A DNA stretch of 64,000 bases from Streptomyces diastatochromogenes (GCA_026913215.1 JAPTYK010000001.1:4278001-4342000); one strand, 5' to 3'. Numbered from the stretch's first letter, positions 1 through 8,968 are shown. Program-made: numbers and translations. Notes: generated by a model from the sequence alone, not told the origin.

Positions 1-692
1 ATGATCATGTTCATCGGCACCACCGGGGCGAGCCGGATCTCCACCCCCAGCTCCGCCCGCTGCCCGAGGAACTTCTCCATGTACGGATCGGTCGCCTCCT
101 GCCGGCCGTAGATGGCCCGCACCCGCACCCCGTTGGCGATCTGCCGCCGGTCCCGGTCGAGCATCCGGTCCGGGCTCTGCCGCCCCGGCGTCCCCGGGTG
201 CAGCGCCGCCGAACTCTCCTGGATCACATCGGTGATGTCCTCGATGGCCTGCTGGATCCTGCGGTAGTCGGTCAGCGCCTCGACCTGCGCCTCCGCCCGG
301 GTCAGCGCCTCCGCCCGCAGATAGGAACCCGCCAGGATCTCCAGCGTGCTGTACGCCTCGTCCGCCTCGGCCAGGTGCTCCCGCAGCCGCTCCCGCTCCC
401 GCTCCAGGAGCCGCAGCAGCGCGATCTCCGGATCGATCGCCGCCACCGTGTCCGTCTCGGACCGCCAACTGCCGTCCCGCAGCGCGGTGATGGTGGCGTG
501 CACGTGGTCCGTGGGCACGATGAGGCCCAGGTCGAGCAGCTCGCGGCGACATCGCTCGTACTCCTCGGGCGCGAGCCCGAGTTCCCTGCGGACCTCCTCG
601 AAGTCCGAGATGCCCCGGCGGCGCAGCTCCTGGTACACGGCGTGCAGAACGCCGGCCTTGCCGCCCCCGATGCCGTCGCCCGCGGTGACCAT
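1..692 (-). CDS. TrmB/LuxR-type transcriptional regulator, partial
   Basis: The reading frame opens at ATG 692 and runs 230 codons off the left edge, so the C-terminus is missing. The N-terminal ~60 residues look like a TrmB-type winged helix (VLHAVYQELRRRG onward, with a charged recognition region). A coiled-coil-like stretch rich in R and E follows near residues 90-110. The last visible part (VRVRAIYGRQ, ELGVEIRLAPVVPMNMII) matches the sensor region of the neighbouring regulator at 833-1892, which ends in a LuxR helix-turn-helix. I infer the same C-terminal DNA-binding domain lies beyond the window. Tandem copies of such regulators are common in Streptomyces; ligands are generally unknown. 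The frame is intact as far as visible. Confidence 0.75.
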   Translation of the reverse strand, partial: MVTAGDGIGGGKAGVLHAVYQELRRRGISDFEEVRRELGLAPEEYERCRRELLDLGLIVPTDHVHATITALRDGSWRSETDTVAAIDPEIALLRLLERERERLREHLAEADEAYSTLEILAGSYLRAEALTRAEAQVEALTDYRRIQQAIEDITDVIQESSAALHPGTPGRQSPDRMLDRDRRQIANGVRVRAIYGRQEATDPYMEKFLGQRAELGVEIRLAPVVPMNMI

Positions 693-832
693 GGCGAAGT
701 GACCCCCTTGTTCTCCGAGTCGCCCCGCCCTCACCTGTCATCCGGCTCGGCGGGAGTCCGACGTGCGTTTCCTGCGCCCCGCACGGACCCCGGGGCCCGT
801 GCGCTTCCTCCATGACATCCGAACTCCTCGTC

Positions 833-1892
833 CTAGGCCACGGGTTCCGGCCCCTCGCCGTCGAGCAGTCCGAGCCGGGCCGCCTTCACGCCGGCCTCGA
901 AGCGGCTGGCCGCCCCCAGCTCCTGCATGACCTCGGAGAGCAGCCGGCTGACCGTCCGCAGCGAGACCCCGAGACTGCGCGCGATCTGCTCGTCCTTGAT
1001 CCCGGACGCCAGCATGCGCAGCGCGGCCCGCTGCTGGTCCGAGAGGCCGTCGCCGCCGGACTCCCCGGGCTCCTCGCCGTACGGGGAGGCCGCCTGCCAG
1101 CAGTACTCGTACAGCGCGAGGTAGGAGCGGACCAGGCCGGGCCCCGGGCGAGGATCGTCGGCGAGTCCGGGTCGTGCGGGTCCGTCGGCAGCAGGGCGAA
1201 GTTCTCGTCGGCGAGGACCATGTTCATCGGGACGACGGGGGAGAGGCGCAGCTCCACGCCGAGCGCCGCCCGGTCCTCCAGGTGCTGGGTCATCTCGGGC
1301 ACGGTCCCGACCCGGCGGCTGTACATGGCGCGCACCCGCACCCCGCGGGCGGCCCGGGAGCGGTCCCGCTCCAGCTCGGCGGCCATGTCCTCGCGCCGGA
1401 CGGACCCGGTGTGCATGACGTGGACGGCGGTGCGCACGGAGCCGGTCAGGTCCGTCAGCTCGCGCAGCACCCGCTGCGGGTCGCCGACGATCTCCACCTC
1501 GACCTCGGGCGGGGCGCGGCCCCGGCGTGCAGGAACGGCCCGGCGAGGGCTTCGAGGGCGGTGTGCGCGCGGCTGGTCGCGGCCAGGCGGTCCTGGAGCC
1601 GGTCGCGCTCCCGGCGCAGCAGCCGCAGGAGGGCGACGTCGGGGTCGACGACGACGGGGAGCCGGGCGCCGCGGCCCGGCGGTGTTCTCGGGGTCTCGGT
1701 GCTCTCGGGGTCTGCCGGGGCGGTGAGGCCTAAGGAGGCGAGTTCGCTCCGACATCGGTCCCGCTCGTCGGCGGAGAGCCCTAAGCGGTCCGCGGCCTCG
1801 TCGAAGGAGGTCCCGGGGCGGGCGCGCAGTTCCTGGTAGACGGCGAGGGCCTGTTCGCTCCCCGCGCGGGTCACGGCGGCGTTCCTGGACAC
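833..1892 (-). CDS. TrmB/LuxR-type transcriptional regulator (two frame breaks)
   Basis: A paralogue of the gene at 1-692. Three frames join into one protein: an N-terminal TrmB-like winged helix (ALAVYQELRARPG, DEAADRLGLSADERDR), a middle sensor region (EVEIVGDPQRVLRELTDL, ELRLSPVVPMNMVLADENF), and a C-terminal LuxR helix-turn-helix (LSDQQRAALRMLASGIKDEQ then IARSLGVSLRTVSRLLSEVM). The frame breaks fall near 1525 and 1145, both in G/C homopolymers, and homology to its neighbour continues across them, so sequencing error is the simplest cause. The start is ambiguous: GTG 1892 follows a GGGGAG at 11 nt, and GTG 1874 follows AGGAA. It probably regulates transcription in response to an unknown ligand. 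Confidence 0.7.
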
Positions 1893-2028
1893 GGCGCAGC
1901 TGACTCCCCTCGGATCCACCCGGACCCCGTTGAAATCGCCCCGCTAGACCCTGCCACAAATTCGAACGACACGCACGGAGTTGCCCGTGCGCACGGAGCG
2001 GGGGCGACGCGGGAGGACGGCGCCGGTC

Positions 2029-2456
2029 AGGCGGCGGGCCGCCCGCCCGGCAGTCGGGGCACAGCCCCTGAAGACGACCTCCGCGTCCTCCACCCGCCAC
2101 TCGGGCAGGGCGCCCCGGGGCGGCGCGGGCGCGGTCGCGGAGACGTTCTCCACCCGGCCGCAGGAGGTGCACAGGGCGTGCTGGTGGGCCGGACCGGAGA
2201 CCTCGAAGACCGCGGGCAGACCGGGCCGGTCGAACTTGGCGACCAGGCCCGTCTCCTGGAAGTGCCGCAGCATCTCGTACACGGCCTGGCTGGTCAGCGT
2301 GCCGAGCCGCTCGCGGGCCGTCGTGGTGATCGCCTCGACGTCGAGATGGCCGCCGGCGGCGAGCACCGTGAGCACCTCCAGGCGCGGGCCCGTGACCCGC
2401 AGGCCGACATCGCGCAGGCGCTGGATCACCGCCTCGCGGCCCGTCAGCTCTTCCAC
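2029..2456 (-). CDS. Fur-family metal/peroxide-responsive repressor
   Basis: A winged-helix Fur-family regulator. Visible features are the DNA-binding region (LRDVGLRVTGPRLEVLTVLA, LTSQAVYEMLRHFQETGLVA), the dimerisation/metal-site segment HQHALCTSCGRVENV with a CxxC, and a second CxxC (GLCPDC) that appears only if one base is restored near 2065. That frame break makes the last ~20 residues uncertain; a stop near 2029 gives a normal Fur length of about 140 residues. GTG 2456 is chosen as start because GGAGAAGAGG lies 6 nt upstream; an upstream GTG at 2480 would add eight residues that are the ribosome-binding site itself. The two Cys pairs fit the structural zinc site of Fur/PerR proteins. 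The sensed metal cannot be assigned, but FurA/CatR-like peroxide sensing is plausible. Confidence 0.8.
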
Positions 2457-2490
2457 GACTGCCCTCTTCTCCGCCCGCACCTGGTCGGCT

Positions 2491-2500
2491 CAAACGTTTG
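2491..2500. promoter_or_regulatory. Perfect palindrome upstream of fur gene
   Basis: CAAACGTTTG is a perfect 10-bp palindrome about 35 bp upstream of the chosen Fur start. It is AT-richer than its surroundings and well placed for an autoregulatory operator. It does not match the classic Fur box. Confidence 0.35.
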
Positions 2501-2546
2501 TGGGCATCGTACCTCTTGCTCATCCACCCCGGCAGATCCGTATCGG

Positions 2547-3439
2547 TCAGTCGTCCGCCCTGCACACGAGGAGGACGGACTCGGTCCGCTCGTCGATCCG
2601 GTGCCGCCGCCGCCCTCGATGTGCAGCCCCGCCGCGTGCAGTTCGGCCGCGAGCCGCTCGGGTTCCACGATCCACTTGTCGGTGGTCAGGACGACCCGCT
2701 CCGAGGAGAGCTTGCCGGTCCTGGCCGCGTAGTACGTGATCCGCTCGCTCATCGACGGCAGGTCGAAGACCTGCCGGGCCACCACCCACTCGTCGATCCC
2801 GTCGAAGCGGGGCACCTGGAACGCCCAGGTCCGCTGCGGCTCCGCGATCAGCCCCGGCAGCCGGTGCGCGGTGTAGTCGAGGGCCAGCGCCCCGCCCGCC
2901 TCCAGGTGCCCGGCGACCTCCCGCAGGAGCTCCGGCCGCCGGGCCGGCGGGACGGCGGCGACCATGGCGCCCGCGAGGAGCGCGAGCCGGTAGCTGCCTT
3001 CGAGACGGAGCCCGGTGAGCTCCGCGCGGTGCGTGACGACGAGCCCGGCCACCTGCGGGCCGATCCGCCGCGCCCAGCGTTCGAGGCGCTCCAGTGCCGA
3101 GGCGTCCCGGTCCACGGCTTCCACGGCGAAGCCGTGCCGGGCGAAGGGGACGGCGAGCCGTCCCGCGCCGGAGCCGAGGTCGAGGACGGGTCCGCCGGTG
3201 GAGCGGGCGAGGCCGAGGTAGCGGACGATGTCCGCGCTGTGCGGGCCGAGCAGGGCGTCGTGCAGCCAGACGGAGTTCTCGTCGGCGGGGGAGACCGATT
3301 CGAGCCCGGGGAGGGTGTCGGCCGCGACCCGCACCCCGGAACCGGGGGCGGGCTCCGGGCCGGGCCCGTATCGGGACGGCAGGACCGGAGCGAGCGCTGC
3401 GGGCACGACGGGCAGGGAGACGCCGCTCGGTGTGTGCAT
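2547..3439 (-). CDS. Class I SAM-dependent methyltransferase
   Basis: A Rossmann-fold methyltransferase. Motif I is VLDLGSGAGRLAVPFARHG around residue 100, followed by the acidic VEAVDRDASAL (motif II) and an AGGALALDYTAH segment (motif IV-like). The start ATG 3439 has GGAGGAG immediately upstream, giving a protein of about 297 residues. One frame break lies near 2600; after it the C-terminus reads RIDERTESVLLVCRADD, the typical terminal strand of this family. The substrate is not evident. It is followed after 90 bp by the fur-like gene on the same strand and preceded by an acetyltransferase. Some small-molecule or peptide methyltransferases have this architecture, but no biosynthetic cluster is visible here. 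Confidence 0.75.
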
Positions 3440-3595
3440 CGCTCCTCCAGGGGCTCGCTCGGTCCATGCCGTCCGGGCGGGGGACCCGTGCCGCCGGGCC
3501 CGCGCCGCTGAGCCCATCCTGACCTGGGGACGAACCCCGATCCACCGGATCGGGCTGCGTGAACACGCGATGGCGTGGATCTGCCACGGCCCGTC

Positions 3596-4076
3596 TCAGG
3601 CGAGCTGTCTGCTCCACCGTCGCGGGAGAGCGCCGCGAAGCCCAGGCGCGAGTAGAAGGGAGCGCCGGATCGGCCTCCGCCGGGAGCTCCACGCGCTGCT
3701 CCCGGGCGCCGTAGCCGCGCATCCGCTCGGTCGCGGCGGCGAGCAGGGCCGTGCCGACCCCGGCGCGCCGGGAGCCGGGCTCCACCGCGAGCGCGTACAC
3801 CTCGCCCTCGCCCGGCACCGGGACGCCGCCGGCGGCGACGCCGACGACCGTGCCCTCCGCGTCCGTGGCGACCAGCCAGCCGAGCCATCCCGGCGCGCCC
3901 CCCGGAATTTCAATTTCCGCGCGTATGCGGGGGAGCGCGCATTGGGCCGAGATCAGCCGGCGCATCGGGATTTCGTCCAGTATTCCGGCGTAACTGCTCC
4001 GGATGATGTCGGCAAGCAGTCTGGATATCGTCGTCGCGTCGCCGGCCGCTGCCGTACGAACGTCAGCGAGCTGCAT
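3596..4076 (-). CDS. GNAT-family N-acetyltransferase (frame breaks at C-terminus)
   Basis: The fold is recognisable from VYALAVEPGSRRAGVGTALL, which carries the acetyl-CoA pyrophosphate-binding R/Q-x-x-G-x-G/A loop (RRAGVG), followed by AAATERMRGYGAREQRVEL. The C-terminal strand (PFYSRLGFAAL) is in a different frame, so at least one and probably two indels lie between about 3600 and 3680. ATG 4076 is preferred, with AAGGG about 10 nt upstream; an in-frame ATG at 4148 would add 24 residues unrelated to the fold. The substrate is unknown. Confidence 0.7.
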
Positions 4077-4197
4077 TGGTTGTGCACCCTTCGACGTGCC
4101 GAGTCCGAGCCCCAACGTACCCACGATAGCGGCGCATTCCCGGTCCATGACCGATGCGAAATCTACGAATTCGCTTAGTAAATAATGGTGTTGGCGA

Positions 4198-5105
4198 TTA
4201 CAGGGGAACGAGCAGCAGGCGATGACCAGGGGGCCAGGGCGAGGGCCGCCGCCCCGATCGTCAACAGCCCGCGCAGTGCCGGATGTCCGGCGCTGTACGG
4301 GTGAGGATGCGCCGCATCCGCAGCGCGGCGGAGGGCCCGCCCGCCGCGAACGCGGACCTCGGCGCCCGCCCCGAGGCCAGCGCGTACAGCGCGGTCGCGA
4401 GCGCGTCCCGCGTGCACCGGCGCAACGCCCGGTCGTCCGCGGCCATTTCGAGCAGCAGCGGTACGGCGCTGCCGCCGTGGCGCGCGAGCGGCAGGTGCGG
4501 GAAGACGGCCGCGAAGGCCTCCGCCGCCGCGACGAGCAGGTGGTGCCGGCCCGCGATGTGCGCCCGCTCGTGCGCGAGGGCCGCCGCGAGCTGGGCGGGG
4601 GTCAGGGTGTGCACCGCGCCCGAGGAGACGACGACCCGGCGCGAGCGGCCCGGCAGGCAGTAGACGGCGGGCCGGTCGTCGTCCAGGACGGTGGCCCGCA
4701 GCGCCGGGTCGTACCGGCCGACGAGCCGCAGCACGCCCGCGTGCCGGCTCCGCAGCCGCCGCGCCCGGACGAGCCGGCGCGCGAACGCGACCGCGGGCAC
4801 GGAGAGGGCGAACAGCGAGAGGGAGAAGGCGAGGAGCTCGCGCCCGTCGAGGTCCAGGAGCCGCCCCGGCGCGGGCAGCCGGAGGGCGAACAGCATGTCC
4901 GCGAGACGGTGGCTGCTGTCGGCCGACAGCACCAACTGCGCGGGCACCAGCGCCGACGCCGCCGCGAACCCCGCCCCGCACGCGGCCCACACCCCAGCGC
5001 CAGCCGCGGCACCTGCTGCGCCCAGCGCGCCCGCACCACCAGCCACGGCACGAGAAACCCGGTCAGCACCGCCAGCCCCAGCGGCAGCAGGATGTGATGA
5101 TTCAC
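4198..5105 (-). CDS. M56-family membrane metallopeptidase (BlaR1/MecR1-like)
   Basis: An integral membrane zinc protease of the M56 family. It carries HERAHIAGRHH (the HExxH zinc motif), hydrophobic N-terminal segments (ILLPLGLAVLTGFLVPWLVV; LLAFSLSLFALSVPAVAFA) and the conserved PVVYCLPGR-like segment (PAVYCLPGRSRRVVVSSGAV) before the motif. GTG 5105 overlaps the stop of the upstream blaI-type gene by four bases (GTGA), showing translational coupling. Frame breaks near 4993 and 4283 interrupt it, and the C-terminal end is approximate. In BlaR1-type systems the protease relays a signal to a BlaI/CopY repressor. Streptomyces members lack the beta-lactam sensor domain, as here, and their trigger is unknown. 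The location beside copper genes suggests a possible link to metal stress. Confidence 0.8.
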
Positions 5106-5681
5106 GCGCCACCCCCACTCCCGGGCCGCGCCCCACTTCCGGGCCGAGCCCCACTTCCGGGCCGCGCCCCGCTCCCAGGCCGCGCCCCACTTCCGGGATG
5201 TGCCCCGTACCAGGGGCGCACCCGTCGGCGGGCCGGTCCCCGGTCCCGGCCGGTCCCCGGTCCCGGGCCGCGCCTCGCTCCCGGGAGCCGTCGTTTCGCC
5301 GCCCGGCTGCGGGCCGTGGTCCGCCCGTGTGGCGCGGAGGGCCGCGTCGAGGGCGGCCATGTCCTCGTCGGAGATGGCCTCGACGAAGCGGAGGAGGGCG
5401 GCGGGGCGGTCCTGGCTGTCGCCGAGGGCGTCGCGCATGAGGCCGGCCGTGTACTCCTCGCGGCTGCGGACGGGCTCGTACAGCCAGGCGCGGCCGGACT
5501 TCTCGCGGCGGAGCCAGCCCTTGCGGTACAGGATGTCCGCGACCGTCATCACCGTCGTGTAGGCGACCCGCCGTCCCCGATTGATGTCGTCGACGATCTC
5601 GCGGACCGTGGCGGGCCGCTGCCAGGCCCACAGCCGGTCCATGATCTCGGCCTCCAGCTCTCCCAGCCGGCGCACGTGCAT
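5102..5681 (-). CDS. BlaI/MecI/CopY-family repressor with repeat tail
   Basis: A winged-helix repressor: ELEAEIMDRLWAWQRPATVR, then REIVDDINRGRRVAYTTVMT and VADILYRKGWLRREKSGRA, typical of BlaI/CopY. ATG 5681 follows GGGGAGGGG. After the canonical ~125 residues the protein carries a proline/glycine tail. In the frame that ends in TGA at 5102-5104 the tail reads as consecutive RPGSGA units. A single indel near 5215 is needed to connect it to the winged-helix frame. Without that correction the frame runs straight into the M56 gene, which I consider an artefact because the corrected reading gives a clean GTGA overlap. A CsoR-type operator lies about 50 bp upstream, so the pair may be copper-controlled. 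Confidence 0.8.
5111..5205. repeat. 18-bp tandem repeat encoding RPGSGA
   Basis: About five imperfect copies of an 18-bp unit (gggccgcgccccacttcc type on the + strand) form the 3' end of the BlaI-type gene. The unit length is a multiple of three and codes RPGSGA on the minus strand. Confidence 0.85.
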
Positions 5682-5731
5682 CCCCTCCCCGTAGGGCCTG
5701 TCATCGTACGGGCCGCCTCCCCGCCTCAGGT

Positions 5732-5748
5732 ATACCCCCCAGGGGTAC
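5732..5748. promoter_or_regulatory. CsoR-type copper operator
   Basis: ATACCCCCCAGGGGTAC is an inverted repeat with C-rich and G-rich arms flanked by AT pairs, the form known for actinobacterial CsoR operators. It is nearly identical to the box at 9107-9123. It lies between the divergent blaI-type gene (start 5681) and the small ORF at 5782, so it could control either. Confidence 0.7.
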
Positions 5749-5781
5749 GCTGGCAGGATGTCGACCCTCAGGAGCAACCTC

Positions 5782-5937
5782 ATGAACGGCCTCATGAAGA
5801 ACCGCCCTTGCGCGAAGGCCTGCGACTCCGGTCTGCCCGGATCGGTAGAGCTGGTGCTCCTCCGCCAGCTGCTCGGCCTCTGTCTCCGGCTGAGTCTCAC
5901 GCTGTCCGCCGACTGCCCTTCACGCAAGGGCGGCTGA
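5782..5937 (+). CDS. Small Cys-containing ORF downstream of a CsoR box
   Basis: An unrecognised 51-residue ORF. ATG 5782 has AGGAG seven bases upstream, which is a good ribosome-binding site; an in-frame ATG at 5758 has a weaker one. The peptide begins MNGLMKNRPCAKACDSG, contains a leucine-rich middle (ELVLLRQLLGLCLRLSLTLS) and ends ADCPSRKGG, with four cysteines in all. A CsoR-type operator lies 34 bp upstream of the start, and csoR itself is convergent just downstream. It could be a copper-induced small protein or leader. It could also be non-coding, because a long inverted repeat overlaps most of it. No homologue is recalled. Confidence 0.4.
   Translation: MNGLMKNRPCAKACDSGLPGSVELVLLRQLLGLCLRLSLTLSADCPSRKGG
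5802..5933. repeat. 17-bp inverted repeat around the small ORF
   Basis: CCGCCCTTGCGCGAAGG at 5802-5818 is the reverse complement, with one mismatch, of CCTTCACGCAAGGGCGG at 5917-5933. The arms are separated by 98 bases. This might be an RNA secondary structure or the termini of a tiny mobile element. Confidence 0.65.
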
Positions 5938-5957
5938 CACTTTCGGGTCCTGCTACG

Positions 5958-6239
5958 TCACGTCCGGATCAGCCGGGCGATGGCCTTGGACGCCTCACCC
6001 ACCTTCGCCTTCGCCTGGTCCCCGCCCTGGGCGATGGCCTCCGTGACGCAGCAGCTCAGGTGCTCGTCCAGGAGGGCCACCGCGCAGGACTGGAGGGCCG
6101 CGTTGATGGCGGAGACCTGGGTGAGGACGTCGATGCAGTAGACGTCCTCGTCGACCATCCGCTGCACGCCCCGGACCTGGCCCTCGATCCGCCTCAGGCG
6201 TCTGATGATGTCTTCCTTGTGCTGTCCGTAACCGGCCAC
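5958..6239 (-). CDS. csoR: CsoR copper-sensing repressor
   Basis: A 93-residue all-helical repressor of the CsoR/RcnR family. The Cu(I) ligands are in the expected positions and spacing: Cys35 (VYCID), His60 (LLDEHL) and Cys64 (SCC). The start GTG 6239 has GAGGAG about 8 nt upstream. It follows copA on the same strand with only about 30 bp between, so copZ-copA-csoR probably form one operon that CsoR autoregulates. Four operator-like sequences (5732, 9025, 9060, 9107) flank the cluster. By family knowledge the apo-protein binds and represses, and Cu(I) binding releases DNA. The frame is intact. Confidence 0.93.
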   Translation of the reverse strand: MAGYGQHKEDIIRRLRRIEGQVRGVQRMVDEDVYCIDVLTQVSAINAALQSCAVALLDEHLSCCVTEAIAQGGDQAKAKVGEASKAIARLIRT

Positions 6240-6271
6240 GGCGGGCTCCTCGTCAGGTCAGGTCGGGTCGG

Positions 6272-8533
6272 TCACTTGTCGGCGGCCTGGAAGCCCCGCA
6301 GGCGGAGGCTGTTGCCGACCACGAAGACCGAGGAGAAGGCCATGGCCGCGCCCGCGATCATCGGGTTGAGCAGTCCGGCCGCGGCGAGCGGCAGGGCGGC
6401 CACGTTGTAGGCGAAGGCCCAGAAGAGGTTCGAGCGGATGGTGCCGAGGGTCTTGCGGGAGAGCCGGATGGCGTCGGCCGCGGCCCGCAGGTCGCCCCGT
6501 ACGAGGGTCAGGTCGCCGGCCTCGATGGCCGCGTCCGTGCCGGTCCCCATCGCCAGGCCCAGGTCGGCCTGGGCGAGCGCGGCGGCGTCGTTGACGCCGT
6601 CGCCGACCATGGCGACCGAACGGCCCTCGCCCTGGAGGCGCTTGACGACGTCGACCTTGTCCTGCGGCATGACCTCGGCGATGACCTCGTCGATGCCGAC
6701 CTCGGCGGCGACGGCCTCGGCGACCGCCTTGTTGTCACCGGTGAGCAGGATCGGGGTGAGGCCGAGGGCGCGCAGCCGCCGGATGGCCTCGGCGCTGGTC
6801 TCCTTGACGGCGTCGGCGACCTCCAGGACCGCGCGGGCCTCGCCGTCCCAGGCGACCGCGATGGCGGTCTTGCCGGCGGTCTCGGCGGCGTCCTTCGCGG
6901 CCTTGAGCGACGGGGTGAGCTCCATCGCCCACTCCTGGAGCAGCTTCTCGCGGCCGACGAGGACGGCGTGGCCGTCGACGACGCCCTGGACGCCGAGTCC
7001 GGGGATGTTGGCGAAGTCCTCGGGGGTGGGCAGGGCGCCGACCCTGGCGGCGGCGCCGGTGGCGACGGCCTGGGCGATGGGGTGCTCGGAGGAGTGCTCC
7101 AGGGCGCCGGCCAGGCGCAGGACGTCGGTCTCGTCCGTACCGGCGGCGGTGTGGACCTTGATGAGGGTCATGCGGCCGGTGGTGACGGTGCCGGTCTTGT
7201 CCAGGACGATCGTGTCGACCTTGCGGGTGGTCTCCAGGACCTCGGGGCCCTTGATGAGGATGCCGAGCTGGGCGCCGCGGCCGGTGCCGACCATGAGGGC
7301 GGTCGGGGTGGCCAGGCCGAGGGCGCAGGGGCAGGCGATGATCAGGACGGCGACGGCGGCGGTGAAGGCGGCGGTCAGGCCCTGGCCGGTGCCGAGCCAG
7401 AAGCCGAGGGTGCCGAGCGCGAGGGCGATGACGACCGGCACGAAGACGGCGGAGATCTTGTCGGCGAGCCGCTGGGCGGCGGCCTTGCCGTTCTGCGCGT
7501 CCTCGACGAGCTTGGCCATGCGGGCGAGCTGGGTGTCGGAGCCGACGCGGGTGGCCTCGACGACCAGGCGGCCGCCGGCGTTCAGGGTGGCGCCGGTGAC
7601 GGAGTCGCCGACGGAGACCTCGACGGGCACGGACTCGCCGGTGAGCATGGAGGCGTCGACGGCCGAGGAGCCCTCGACGACGGTGCCGTCCGTGGCGATC
7701 TTCTCGCCGGGCCGGACCAGGAAGCGGTCCCCGACCTGGAGTTCGGCGGTCGGTACGGTGACCTCGCGGCCGCCCTTGAGGACGGTCACCTCCTTGGCGC
7801 CCAGCTGCATCAGCGCCTTGAGCGCGGCGCCCGCCTTGCGCTTCGAGCGGGCCTCGAAGTACCGCCCGGCGAGGATGAAGGCGGTGACGCCGGCCGCGGC
7901 CTCCAGGTAGATGTTCCCGGCGCCGTCGGTGCGGGCGATCGTGAACTCGAAGGGGTGCGTCATCCCCGGCGTGCCGGCGGTCCCGAAGAACAGCGCCCAC
8001 AGCGACCACAGGAACGCGGCGATCGTGCCGACCGAGATCAGGGTGTCCATGGTGGCCGCGCCGTGCTTGGCGTTGGTCCAGGCGGCCTTGTGGAAGGGCC
8101 AGGCGGCGTAGACGACGACCGGGGCGGCGAGCGTGAGGCTCAGCCACTGCCAGTACGCGAACTGGAGCGCCGGGACCATCGCCATCAGGATGGTCGGCAC
8201 GGCGAGCGCGACGGCGGTGATCAGCCGCTGCTTCAGGGGCCGCAGCTCCTCGTCGGCCTTCTCCTCGTCGGAGGGGCCGTCGCCGCTCTCGGCGGCCTTC
8301 GGGGGCGTGGGCTCCTGGGCGGTGTAGCCGGTGGCCTCGACGGTGGCGATGAGGTCGGCGACGGCGATGTCGGCGTCGAAGGTGACCTTCGCCTTCTCGG
8401 TGGCGTAGTTGACGGTGGCCTCGACCCCGTCCATCCGGTTCAGCTTCTTCTCGATGCGGGCCGCGCACGAGGCGCAGGTCATGCCGCCGATGGCGAGCTC
8501 GACCTGGGCGGTGCCCGGAGTGGTCGTGGTCAT
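6272..8533 (-). CDS. copA: Cu(+)-exporting P1B-type ATPase CopA
   Basis: A 753-residue heavy-metal P-type ATPase, intact. An N-terminal HMA domain carries GMTCASC (Cys20, Cys23). Eight hydrophobic segments are expected, and the membrane metal site CPC is at residues 401-403. The catalytic aspartate is Asp445 in DKTGT. TGES (LTGESVP), SSEHPIA (HP motif) and GDGVND are all present. The protein exports cytosolic Cu(I) using ATP. Start ATG 8533 follows GAGGAGCAGGAA. It lies between copZ upstream and csoR downstream on the same strand, the usual copper-efflux order. Confidence 0.95.
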   Translation of the reverse strand: MTTTTPGTAQVELAIGGMTCASCAARIEKKLNRMDGVEATVNYATEKAKVTFDADIAVADLIATVEATGYTAQEPTPPKAAESGDGPSDEEKADEELRPLKQRLITAVALAVPTILMAMVPALQFAYWQWLSLTLAAPVVVYAAWPFHKAAWTNAKHGAATMDTLISVGTIAAFLWSLWALFFGTAGTPGMTHPFEFTIARTDGAGNIYLEAAAGVTAFILAGRYFEARSKRKAGAALKALMQLGAKEVTVLKGGREVTVPTAELQVGDRFLVRPGEKIATDGTVVEGSSAVDASMLTGESVPVEVSVGDSVTGATLNAGGRLVVEATRVGSDTQLARMAKLVEDAQNGKAAAQRLADKISAVFVPVVIALALGTLGFWLGTGQGLTAAFTAAVAVLIIACPCALGLATPTALMVGTGRGAQLGILIKGPEVLETTRKVDTIVLDKTGTVTTGRMTLIKVHTAAGTDETDVLRLAGALEHSSEHPIAQAVATGAAARVGALPTPEDFANIPGLGVQGVVDGHAVLVGREKLLQEWAMELTPSLKAAKDAAETAGKTAIAVAWDGEARAVLEVADAVKETSAEAIRRLRALGLTPILLTGDNKAVAEAVAAEVGIDEVIAEVMPQDKVDVVKRLQGEGRSVAMVGDGVNDAAALAQADLGLAMGTGTDAAIEAGDLTLVRGDLRAAADAIRLSRKTLGTIRSNLFWAFAYNVAALPLAAAGLLNPMIAGAAMAFSSVFVVGNSLRLRGFQAADK

Positions 8534-8686
8534 TTCCTGCTCCTCGGTGTAGCGGTTCGGGGCCGGGGCCCGGGCGTGGAGGTCGGGCCCCGGCGGCCGG
8601 GTGGTGCGGGCGGTGTCCGCCTGCCGGGCGGACCGTCGGGTACCGGGACGGGGACGCCGGCGGGTGTCGGTCTGCCCGGCGGCGGA

Positions 8687-8968
8687 TCAGGCCCGGCCGG
8701 TCAGCTCGTAGCCCGCGTCGTCGACGGCCGCGGCGATCGCGGCGTCGTCGGGCTCGCCGCCGGTGGTCACGGTCACCAGGCCGCCGGCGACGTCGACGTC
8801 GACGGAGATGACGCCGTCGAGGGCGCTGACGGACTTGGTGATCGCGGTCCGGCAGTGGCCGCAGGTCATGCCGGAGACGGCGTAGACGGTGGTGGTGCCG
8901 TCGGCGACCGCGACGGCGCCGGTCTCCGTGGTCGAGCAGCTGTTGTCGGGGGTGCAGCAGGAGCCCAT
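8687..8968 (-). CDS. copZ: Copper chaperone CopZ (HMA domain)
   Basis: A 93-residue protein with one heavy-metal-associated domain. The metal motif GMTCGHC sits near residues 34-40, followed by the ferredoxin-like fold ending in DDAGYELTGRA. The N-terminus is extended and cysteine-rich (MGSCCTPDNSCSTTETG), which may add copper ligands. ATG 8968 is preceded by GAGGAGAGAAG. It is expected to deliver Cu(I) to CopA encoded 150 bp downstream. The promoter region upstream carries three CsoR-type operators shared with the divergent gene at 9190. Confidence 0.93.
   Translation of the reverse strand: MGSCCTPDNSCSTTETGAVAVADGTTTVYAVSGMTCGHCRTAITKSVSALDGVISVDVDVAGGLVTVTTGGEPDDAAIAAAVDDAGYELTGRA

Noticed and set aside
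2547..3439. Part of a daptide-type peptide biosynthetic cluster, suggested by the methyltransferase
   Set aside because: No precursor peptides, dehydrogenase, aminotransferase or membrane components are found around it.
5830..5916. A possible tRNA-like or attachment-site sequence between the inverted-repeat arms
   Set aside because: No cloverleaf with T-loop and anticodon could be drawn, and no integrase gene is nearby.
4602..5927. A single long frame joining the BlaI-type repressor to the M56 protease
   Set aside because: The repeat tail reads as clean RPGSGA units in another frame and ends in TGA overlapping the M56 GTG start, so a one-base error explains the fusion better.
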